Of a DNA stretch of 6,389 nucleotides, positions 1 to 5,796 are shown one piece after another. Below the pieces are notes generated by a model that had not been told where the DNA came from, did no database searches, and saw only the letters and a program-made list of their open reading frames with translations. The DNA lies in the NCBI GenBank assembly GCA_018066005.1, contig JAGHSG010000086.1, positions 1 through 6,389 of the forward strand, written 5' to 3'. This stretch comes from Bacteroidales bacterium (lineage in GTDB: Bacteria; Bacteroidota; Bacteroidia; Bacteroidales; Paludibacteraceae). The translations under genes were made by a program, and so were the position numbers. How positions within the stretch are numbered: the first letter of the stretch is position 1; every line of letters begins with the position of its first letter.

Positions 1-50
1 ATTCCACCCTGTTTATGAGACACAATCCCTCACCAGCGTGAAATTCGTTG

Positions 51-82
51 CAAAGGTACAAACATTTTTTGATATATGCAAA
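51..82 (-). promoter_or_regulatory. Bacteroidota-type promoter firing out of the left end
   Basis: On the minus strand a -33 element TTTG (79-82) is followed after exactly 20 bases by TACCTTTG (51-58), matching the Bacteroidota consensus TTTG / TAnnTTTG. Transcription would start near position 46 and run left out of the window. The remaining 45 or so bases contain no ATG on that strand, so the gene it serves starts beyond the left edge. The element resembles the cdd promoter at 4764-4795 well beyond the consensus bases. Confidence 0.75.
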
Positions 83-113
83 TAAAAAATATATTTTTTC
101 CCCTTTTACGCAC

Positions 114-149
114 AAAAAAAGTTGCTGACCATATCAATCAGCAACTTTT
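114..149 (-). terminator. Rho-independent terminator of the cdd-to-exported-protein operon
   Basis: A perfect inverted repeat GTTGCTGA (121-128) / TCAGCAAC (138-145) encloses a 9-base loop. It is extended by A/T pairs between 117-120 and 146-149 to a 12-bp stem. Read on the minus strand the stem is followed by a run of seven T (complement of the A run at 114-120), as expected for intrinsic termination. It lies about 25 bases after the stop codon of the exported-protein gene. Plus-strand readout would also give a short T run (146-149), but no plus-strand gene arrives here. Confidence 0.85.
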
Positions 150-174
150 CATATTGTCAAACGGCTTCGCCATA

Positions 175-1521
175 TTAGCGTCTGCTTCCGCCGGAGTAAC
201 CTCCGCCACTGCGGCTGCCTCCTGAGAAGCCACCACCGGAATATCCTCCGCCGGAATAGCCACCTCCACGGCTACCACCGCTATATCCGCCACCCGAGTA
301 ACTGCTTCCGCGACTTCCGCCTGAATAACTGCTACCGGAGTAACTGCTACTGCGACCGGTGCTGCCACCATAACTACTTCCCGAATAACTGCTTGAACTG
401 CGAGTGGACGTTGCTCCACTATATCCGGACGTGCTACCACGAGAGGTCGTTCCACTATACGAACCGCCACGAGAGGCTGTACCGGCAGATGAACTGCGAG
501 TGGTTGTTCCTGTATAAGATCCTCCACGAGATGCGGTAGTTGTGGTACTACGAGATGCCGTTGCAGATGTGCCACCGGCATACGTTCCGCGAGAGGTTGT
601 GGCTGTAGCTGTGGTCGAACGGCTAGCAGATGCAGGAGCACTCGTTCTAACGTTGCGACTGCCAAACGTGTTGCTGCGCGAAGTTGCACTTGTACCGGCA
701 CTTGCACCTCTGGATGCCGTTGCTGTGGTACTTCTGGATGCCGTACCTGCTGTTGCGCTACGACTGGCGGTAGTGGCTCTGCTACTACTTAACTCACGAG
801 CGTTGCTGGCACCTGTTCTGGAAGCAAACGAGCGACTGGCTCCTTGACTGCGAGCGTAATCGGAACGACTGGCTCCACTACTCATCCGAGCTGCAGCACC
901 TCTGACTTCGGTGTTATAACGATAGGAGCAGCATACGTGATCGTGATGGTAAACATGGATGTGAACGTAGTAGTCACGATAGCCCCAACAGGGATAAGGT
1001 GCATACCATCCAGGCCAATAACCCCAGTACCAAGGCGAAGTCCAGCAAACCCAAGCAGGTCCCCAAAACCAATCATAGATAATAGGTCTGTAGATATAAA
1101 CCGGCTCGATAACATAGTTGGTACCATAGATATAAGTATCTCCAACTACTTGTACCGTTACGGACTCATCAGCCCCTTTTTCTACGTAAATGGTAGCAAC
1201 ATCTTGGAAGATATCCTTTGCCAATACGGCTTGAATCAATACCAGATGGTTGTTGCCTTCTTTGCTTTCCACAACACGTAGATAATCTACATTACCGTCA
1301 CCGTTCAAGTCCAAGTTGCTCAAATGACTATCCTCGGCGTTCAGTTTTTGTTCAAACTCTTCAATCGTTTTAACTTGACCGAACAGAGTAGCAACGGCTT
1401 TCAAATCCAATTGCTCACTGATGTCAGCACTGTTAGCCTCAACGGTAACTTTGTCTTCTGCTTTGGTTGCAACTCCACTGCCTATCAGCAATAAAGCCGC
1501 CATCAACATCCAATTTCTCAT
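175..1521 (-). CDS. Exported protein with Trp/His-rich core and Ser/Gly/Arg-rich tail, function unknown
   Basis: This 448-residue protein is of unknown function. Residues 1-22 form a signal peptide (MRN start, hydrophobic stretch to about 17, probable cleavage after VATKA), so it should leave the cytoplasm. Residues 25-130 look like a small folded domain containing an EF-hand-like loop DLNGDGNVDYL (71-81). Residues 138-200 are extremely aromatic, with nine Trp between 151 and 179, followed by a His/Cys cluster (H187, H189, H192, H193, H195, C197, C198). From about 207 to the end the protein is low complexity: SR, SGG, GGY and SYSG units, 21 Arg but no Lys and no acidic residue after E243. There is no lipobox or evident sorting domain. 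The start lies 2 bases after the ribBA stop, suggesting translational coupling, and no Shine-Dalgarno is visible. It is last in its operon. I recall similar aromatic exported proteins in Bacteroidales, but none with a known role. The reading frame is well supported; the function is not. Confidence 0.88.
   Translation of the reverse strand: MRNWMLMAALLLIGSGVATKAEDKVTVEANSADISEQLDLKAVATLFGQVKTIEEFEQKLNAEDSHLSNLDLNGDGNVDYLRVVESKEGNNHLVLIQAVLAKDIFQDVATIYVEKGADESVTVQVVGDTYIYGTNYVIEPVYIYRPIIYDWFWGPAWVCWTSPWYWGYWPGWYAPYPCWGYRDYYVHIHVYHHDHVCCSYRYNTEVRGAAARMSSGASRSDYARSQGASRSFASRTGASNARELSSSRATTASRSATAGTASRSTTATASRGASAGTSATSRSNTFGSRNVRTSAPASASRSTTATATTSRGTYAGGTSATASRSTTTTASRGGSYTGTTTRSSSAGTASRGGSYSGTTSRGSTSGYSGATSTRSSSSYSGSSYGGSTGRSSSYSGSSYSGGSRGSSYSGGGYSGGSRGGGYSGGGYSGGGFSGGSRSGGGYSGGSRR
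178..903 (-). repeat. Degenerate Ser/Gly/Thr/Arg repeat tract encoding the protein tail
   Basis: This stretch encodes residues 207-448 of the exported protein. The first part repeats units such as ASRSTTATAS and SRGGSYTG; the last 60 residues repeat SGGGY / SGGSR. The units are kept at protein level but use different codons for Ser (AGC, AGT, TCC, TCA) and Gly (GGC, GGA, GGT), so the DNA is only loosely repetitive. Its composition also leaves other reading frames open without making them genes. Confidence 0.8.
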
Positions 1522-1523
1522 GA

Positions 1524-2783
1524 CTACACTAATTTTAATTCATGATTCATTTTTTCCTTCTTCGTCCTCATATAACGAAGGTTGTAGGGGTTAGGCGCCA
1601 CCTCTATTGCTATATTCTCTACAATTTCTATGCCATAACTCTCCAAACCGATTCTTTTTTTCGGGTTGTTGGTCATTAAGCGTAGCTTACGAACGCCCAT
1701 TTGACGAAGAATTTCTGCTCCTATTCCATAGTCGCGCTCGTCCGGCTTGAAGCCTAAATGCACGTTAGCCTCCACCGTATCATCCCCCTGTTCTTGCAAT
1801 TTATACGCGCGAATCTTATTCATCAATCCTATTCCTCTACCCTCCTGATTCATATAAATAAGGATACCTTTTCCTTCTTTTTCAATCATCTGCATAGCAC
1901 AATGCAGTTGTTCTCCGCACTCGCACTTGCGCGAGCCGAATATATCACCTGTGGCACAACTGGAATGAACACGGCATAAAACGGGTTCATTCTCCGCCCA
2001 CTCGCCTTTGGTCAGGGCTACATGTTCCAATCCTGTTGTCAAATCGCGGAAAGGCGTCAAGGAGAACTCTCCATATTCGGTCGGCAGAAAAACAGTCTCA
2101 CCACGCTCCACCAAGACCGAATCCATCGTTCTTTCATCCTTAACTGATTCTATACTCTTGTTAGGACTTTTACACGGGGCCGTCTGTGCCATCCGGTAAG
2201 CAATCAAATCCTTGATGGAAATCAATTTGAAACCGTATTCGGCAGCCACTTTTTCCAATTGGGGCAGACGCGCCATCGTGCCGTCTTCATTCATAATTTC
2301 AATCAGAGCAGCCGCAGGTATCATACCACTCAAACGGCATAAATCGACAGCCGCCTCGGTATGTCCGGCACGCTCCAGCACACCGCGCGGTTTGGCGTAC
2401 AACGGATTGATATGTCCGGGGCGACCAAAAGTGTCAGCCGTGGAAGCAGGGTCACTCAAAGCCAAAATAGTAGCGGCCCGGTCATGAGCACTCACGCCCG
2501 TCGTGCAACCCTCCAATTTATCTACGGTAACCGTGAACGGCGTACCTAACATGCTGGTATTATTTGCCACTTGGTGAATAAGTCCCAGTTCGGCACAACG
2601 ATTCTCCGGCAGCGGCGCACACAATACACCCCGTCCGTGCTGAAGCATAAAATTAACTTTCTCCGGCGTAATCTTTTCTGCTGCAATAATAAAGTCTCCT
2701 TCGTTCTCCCGGTCCTCATCATCCACCACAATCACGAACTGACCTTTCTTGAACTCCTCTAATGCTTCCTCAATTTTATCCAT
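1524..2783 (-). CDS. ribBA: Bifunctional 3,4-dihydroxy-2-butanone 4-phosphate synthase / GTP cyclohydrolase II
   Basis: This 419-residue fusion starts both branches of riboflavin synthesis in the cytoplasm. The N-terminal half converts ribulose 5-phosphate to dihydroxybutanone phosphate plus formate; the C-terminal half opens GTP to the diaminopyrimidine precursor plus formate and pyrophosphate. The synthase domain (about 1-200) shows DDEDRENEGD (21-30, metal-binding Glu), TTGVSAHDRA (94-103), GRPGHINPL (120-128) and AGHTEA with H141. After a linker (about 201-222), the cyclohydrolase domain has the zinc cysteines C276, C287 and C289, QEGRGIGL (313-320), DERD (348-351, with the catalytic Asp and Arg of the family) and TNNPKKR (371-377). 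Both active sites look intact and the length is normal for RibBA. The ATG at 2783 gives the usual RibB N-terminus and overlaps the 3' end of the permease gene by 25 bases. No FMN riboswitch is visible or possible directly upstream, because that stretch is coding. Expression probably follows the cdd promoter. Confidence 0.97.
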   Translation of the reverse strand: MDKIEEALEEFKKGQFVIVVDDEDRENEGDFIIAAEKITPEKVNFMLQHGRGVLCAPLPENRCAELGLIHQVANNTSMLGTPFTVTVDKLEGCTTGVSAHDRAATILALSDPASTADTFGRPGHINPLYAKPRGVLERAGHTEAAVDLCRLSGMIPAAALIEIMNEDGTMARLPQLEKVAAEYGFKLISIKDLIAYRMAQTAPCKSPNKSIESVKDERTMDSVLVERGETVFLPTEYGEFSLTPFRDLTTGLEHVALTKGEWAENEPVLCRVHSSCATGDIFGSRKCECGEQLHCAMQMIEKEGKGILIYMNQEGRGIGLMNKIRAYKLQEQGDDTVEANVHLGFKPDERDYGIGAEILRQMGVRKLRLMTNNPKKRIGLESYGIEIVENIAIEVAPNPYNLRYMRTKKEKMNHELKLV

Positions 2784-4234
2784 TTTGTTTTGATATTTGC
2801 AATCGTTTTTTCGTAAATCTTAATCCAAACCTCGGGGTTGAACAAGCCCGAATCCGTGGCGGCTTTGTAGGTCAGGAAGATACCTATCGGCAGCAAGACC
2901 GCTGAACTGAGCCACATACCTCTCCAAACCGGCCAAATAGCCTCACGCGCCATCTTGTAACCGGTATTGTCTATGATGTAATACACAATGAACATAGCCA
3001 CGGAGATAACAATCGGGGCACCCAAACCGCCTTTTCGGATAATTGCTCCCAACGGCGCTCCGATGAAGAAAAATATCAGGCACGCAAAACTCAACGTGTA
3101 TTTACGGTGCAACTCAATCTGGTGCTTGCGGATATAACTGTTATAATCTTCCAACATAATGGCATTATACGCAATCTGGTCTTGCTGTGCTCTGGCTTTA
3201 TCAATAGCCGACTGCAATGCCCGTCGCACTTGGTCGGACCTAAGCGATGCACGCAAAGTGGACAGACTGAATTCACCCTTCCGTTCATCTGCCACCGCCC
3301 CTAATTCGCGGCCGGTCAAACGTTCACGACCGAAAAAGCGATTCTGCACCATATCTTCGCCTTGAGCGTGAGCACGCTCGGCACTCAATTTACCCACCGA
3401 ATCAATGGATTGTATCAACTGCGACACATCCTTACTCACATGCTGGTCTTGCATGACCGACTCGTCAAAGCGGTTCAATTCGGTATTAAAATCAATCAAG
3501 ACCTGCTTGTAAGCAAACATCTCACGGCGATAAGGAACACTCTCTTGGGAACCTGTTGCACGTTGCTGCTGCTGGTCCAAGTTCTCAAAACTCTCCCCGT
3601 TATACAGACGCAATAGCAGATAACGGTTGTCACTCGTAAAGAACACGCGACCCGAATCCGCCACCGTCACACTTGCATTCTCAAACCCGTTGGAATAGTC
3701 ATAAATCATCATATCCTGCATCAAACCGGTACGGGGATTCTTCTGACGCACATAGATATTATACCCCTGAATGCCGTTATAGAACTCCGCCACGGGAATG
3801 TCCAATTCAGGACTTTTCTGCCTTAACGAGAACACCAACGCCCAGAATTTGGCCTGCGAAGCCGGCAGCACATGATTGGAAAAGAAAAAGGCTCCAACGG
3901 AAATCAATCCGATAAAAATAGTCAACGGACGCATGATTCGGAACAAACTGACACCCGCGCTTTTCATCGCCGTCAACTCAAATTTCTCGCCTAAATTACC
4001 AAACGTCATCAAACTGGCGAGCAGAATAGCTAACGGCAATGCCAGCGGAACAACCGTAGCCGTGGCATACACCAAGAATTCCAACAACACTTTTATCTCT
4101 ACCCCTTTGCCGACGATGTCATTTATTCGCATCCACAACAGTTGCATCAGCAGAATAAAACAACAAATCATGAAGGTTAATATAAATAACCCCATGAAAT
4201 TCTTCAGCATATATTTATCCAGCTTTTTCAGCAT
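2759..4234 (-). CDS. LptF/LptG (YjgP/YjgQ) family lipopolysaccharide export permease
   Basis: This 491-residue inner-membrane protein of the YjgP/YjgQ family is a permease subunit that, with LptB ATPase, extracts lipopolysaccharide from the inner membrane towards LptC/LptA. Three N-terminal membrane helices (about 13-33, 50-75, 100-118) are followed by a large periplasmic part (about 120-375) and three C-terminal helices (about 379-397, 403-421, 434-455). Family signatures are GEKFELTAMKSAG (82-94) after helix 2 and HRKYTLSFACLIFFFIGAPL (376-395) at helix 4. The periplasmic part starts with a beta-rich segment (145-250) and continues with a long hydrophilic, probably helical insert (about 250-370). 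The reading frame stays open 94 codons further upstream, but that part lies over cdd and has no membrane or family character. I chose the ATG at 4234, which is 4 bases after the cdd TAGTAG stops and has an SD-like GGAAGG 8 bases before it. I cannot tell LptF from LptG by sequence alone. Confidence 0.93.
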   Translation of the reverse strand: MLKKLDKYMLKNFMGLFILTFMICCFILLMQLLWMRINDIVGKGVEIKVLLEFLVYATATVVPLALPLAILLASLMTFGNLGEKFELTAMKSAGVSLFRIMRPLTIFIGLISVGAFFFSNHVLPASQAKFWALVFSLRQKSPELDIPVAEFYNGIQGYNIYVRQKNPRTGLMQDMMIYDYSNGFENASVTVADSGRVFFTSDNRYLLLRLYNGESFENLDQQQQRATGSQESVPYRREMFAYKQVLIDFNTELNRFDESVMQDQHVSKDVSQLIQSIDSVGKLSAERAHAQGEDMVQNRFFGRERLTGRELGAVADERKGEFSLSTLRASLRSDQVRRALQSAIDKARAQQDQIAYNAIMLEDYNSYIRKHQIELHRKYTLSFACLIFFFIGAPLGAIIRKGGLGAPIVISVAMFIVYYIIDNTGYKMAREAIWPVWRGMWLSSAVLLPIGIFLTYKAATDSGLFNPEVWIKIYEKTIANIKTKWIKLRKH

Positions 4235-4238
4235 CCTA

Positions 4239-4721
4239 CTACCCTTCCAAGTCCTCCGCAAAGAATCCGTATGGCAACAAATCTTCCGCTTTATCAAACA
4301 CATAGACGGCTTTTTCGCCGTACAAAAGCACACGCATCGGCTGACCAAAACGGTGCTCCGTCTCCAACATGACTTGCCTGCACGAGCCACAAGGAGCCCC
4401 CGGTTCTTCCGTAAAATGTCCTGCTGTAAAGCACGCAATAGCAAGGGCTTTAACCGGCTGGTCGGGATGATTGGCATTGGCTGCGAAGAGCGTTGTACGT
4501 TCGGCACACAGGCCACTCGGATAGGCTGCGTTCTCCTGATTGCTGCCTTTTACAATCGTTCCGTCAGCCAACAATGCCGCTGCTCCCACTTGGAAATGGG
4601 AATACGGGCTATAAGACTTTTTGGTCATTTCCTTCGCTTCCAGGATTAAAGCACGGTCACTTTCACTCAATTCTTCCATGGAATAGGAAGCCAAACTTGT
4701 TTTGATGCAAAGTTTTTTCAT
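4239..4721 (-). CDS. cdd: Cytidine deaminase
   Basis: This 160-residue enzyme deaminates cytidine and deoxycytidine to uridine and deoxyuridine in pyrimidine salvage. The motifs are those of the small homotetrameric class: SPYSHFQVGAA (38-48), the substrate-binding NQENAAYPSG (61-70), CAERTTLF (72-79) with zinc ligand C72 and proton-shuttle E74, and PCGSCRQV (110-117) with zinc ligands C111 and C114. Three cysteine ligands separate it from the two-domain dimeric enzyme of E. coli. The length is slightly above that of the shortest members because of about 15 extra N-terminal residues. A later ATG (residue 15, position 4679) is possible, but the first one gives an N-terminus like those I recall from Bacteroides relatives, and it lies 40 or so bases below a good promoter. 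The gene ends in tandem TAG TAG stops. It is the first gene of a four-gene operon. Confidence 0.96.
   Translation of the reverse strand: MKKLCIKTSLASYSMEELSESDRALILEAKEMTKKSYSPYSHFQVGAAALLADGTIVKGSNQENAAYPSGLCAERTTLFAANANHPDQPVKALAIACFTAGHFTEEPGAPCGSCRQVMLETEHRFGQPMRVLLYGEKAVYVFDKAEDLLPYGFFAEDLEG
4243..4248 (-). promoter_or_regulatory. SD-like ribosome binding site of the permease gene
   Basis: On the minus strand GGAAGG lies 8 bases before the ATG at 4234, inside the last codons of cdd. It is the only start in this operon with a recognisable purine-rich site, and it favours 4234 over the upstream in-frame starts. It could also be chance, since it encodes part of the Leu-Glu-Gly end of cytidine deaminase. 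Confidence 0.45.
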
Positions 4722-4763
4722 AAGTATATGGAATAAATTTCGCTATTATACCAAATTAGGTTG

Positions 4764-4795
4764 CAAAGATACACATTTTTTGGCATATACGCAAA
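4764..4795 (-). promoter_or_regulatory. Promoter of the cdd-permease-ribBA operon
   Basis: The minus strand carries TTTG (4792-4795), a 20-base spacer, then TATCTTTG (4764-4771), a full match to the Bacteroidota -33 / -7 consensus. Transcription should begin around 4759, giving a leader of roughly 38 A/T-rich bases before the cdd ATG at 4721, without a Shine-Dalgarno. The -33 element is embedded in an imperfect inverted repeat (4779-4795), a possible but unproven operator. Confidence 0.8.
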
Positions 4796-4864
4796 TTTTA
4801 CGGACAAAAAACAACAACTATATTTTTTTACCCTACAAAATTTTTATATATAAATTTTTTTTCG

Positions 4865-4872
4865 TACCTTTG
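4865..4872 (+). promoter_or_regulatory. -7 promoter element for the dehydrogenase-pepT pair
   Basis: TACCTTTG at 4865-4872 matches TAnnTTTG exactly. About 20 bases upstream the sequence is T-rich (4841-4845) but has no TTTG, so the -33 element is weak or missing. Only nine bases separate this element from the ATG at 4882, so the predicted mRNA would have a leader of about five bases or none. Confidence 0.6.
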
Positions 4873-4881
4873 TAGTCGAAT

Positions 4882-5793
4882 ATGCAAATCGCATTTACCA
4901 CCATATTGCCCTCGTCCGGTTTTAGCCGGTTGCAAGCGTTTGAATTGCTGCCTGCAAGTGTTTTCTCACCACAGGCGGAGATTTTGGTAGCCACGTTTGA
5001 CTACCCGGTGGATGCCGCTTTGATGCGTCAAATGCCCAACTTGCGTTTGGTGGCGAATTTTGGTGTCGGGTACAACAATATCGACCTGGATTATTGTCGT
5101 CAGCACCATATTGCAGTTACCAACACGCCTAATCCGGTCATTGAGCCGACTGCCGAATTGGCTTTTTCGCTTATGCACGCCGTGGCACGCAGGACGGCTG
5201 AGTTAGACCGCCGCATGCGTAATCACACCACCGAGCCGTTCGGTGTAATGAATAACCTCGGTCATGCTCTTTTCGGCAAGACATTAGGTATCATCGGTAT
5301 GGGGCGCATCGGACACGCTTTGGCGCGTAGGGCTTTGGCGTCCGGTATGCCCGTCATCTATCATAACCGTCATAAGTTGGACGAAGAGCCGTCTATGCAA
5401 TACGTCTCTATGGACGAATTGCTGACAACAGCCGATTTTGTCTCGCTCAACCTGCCCTATTATCCCGAGGTGCATCATCTGATTGGAGAAAAAGAACTCC
5501 GTATGATGAAGTCCTCCACCTACCTTGTCGATACGGCGCGTGGAGCGCACGTGGATGAGCAAGCCCTTGTTCAAGCCCTTCGCAAAGGCGAGATAGCCGG
5601 TGCTGCTATGGATGTGTACGAGCACGAACCAAATGTCAGTCCGGAGTTGCTCACCATGGATAACGTCGTTCTGTCGCCCCACGTAGGTACGGGAACGATG
5701 GAGGACCGCCTTGTTATGTGCGAAAATGTTACCGACAATATTCTTTATTTCCTTCGTGGAGAGAAAGACAAGATGAACTTAGTTAATTTATAA
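4882..5793 (+). CDS. D-2-hydroxyacid dehydrogenase (glyoxylate/hydroxypyruvate reductase-like)
   Basis: This 303-residue cytoplasmic oxidoreductase of the D-isomer-specific 2-hydroxyacid dehydrogenase family reduces a 2-keto acid, with NAD(P)H as cofactor. The substrate-binding part contains VANFGVGYNNID (57-68). The Rossmann fold has GMGRIG (139-144). The catalytic triad is complete: R220 in DTARG, E249 in YEHEP and H267 in SPHVGT. After the second Rossmann strand the protein has YHNRHK (160-165), with Asn-Arg where NAD-specific members usually carry Asp, suggesting NADPH preference. It is somewhat shorter than typical members (about 310-335 residues), mainly in the N-terminal lobe. The ATG at 4882 fits the family start (a beta strand, MQIAFTT); nothing in frame upstream is coding-like. 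The stop is 3 bases before pepT, so the two are probably co-transcribed. The substrate cannot be deduced; glyoxylate/hydroxypyruvate is only the best guess. Confidence 0.92.
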   Translation: MQIAFTTILPSSGFSRLQAFELLPASVFSPQAEILVATFDYPVDAALMRQMPNLRLVANFGVGYNNIDLDYCRQHHIAVTNTPNPVIEPTAELAFSLMHAVARRTAELDRRMRNHTTEPFGVMNNLGHALFGKTLGIIGMGRIGHALARRALASGMPVIYHNRHKLDEEPSMQYVSMDELLTTADFVSLNLPYYPEVHHLIGEKELRMMKSSTYLVDTARGAHVDEQALVQALRKGEIAGAAMDVYEHEPNVSPELLTMDNVVLSPHVGTGTMEDRLVMCENVTDNILYFLRGEKDKMNLVNL

Positions 5794-5796
5794 TAT

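Noticed and set aside
1..50. Possible coding start downstream of the left-edge promoter
   Set aside because: No ATG occurs on the minus strand in these bases, so the stretch can only be called a leader; the gene itself is outside the window.
138..707. A 189-codon open frame on the minus strand, rich in Val and Ala
   Set aside because: It lies in another frame of the Ser/Gly/Arg repeat tract; its Val/Ala/Pro monotony is what the repeat codons give when shifted. It has no promoter or start site of its own and runs past the true stop into the terminator.
175..900. Short repeated motifs that could suggest a CRISPR array
   Set aside because: The spacing follows protein repeat units, copies are inexact, and there are no uniform repeats or unique spacers.
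542..1281. Plus-strand open frames opposite the exported-protein gene
   Set aside because: They lie antisense to a well-supported gene, show no recognisable domain, and result from its biased codon composition.
2784..2900. Possible FMN riboswitch in front of ribBA
   Set aside because: The stretch encodes the C-terminus of the permease and shows no conserved RFN-element pattern.
4235..4516. 94-codon upstream extension of the permease frame
   Set aside because: It overlaps cdd on the same strand, has no membrane or family features, and the ATG at 4234 gives the expected N-terminus next to an SD-like site.
4796..4864. A/T-rich spacer as a possible small RNA gene or second promoter
   Set aside because: I found no stable hairpin with a T tract and no further complete TTTG / TAnnTTTG pair; the composition is typical of a Bacteroidota intergenic region.
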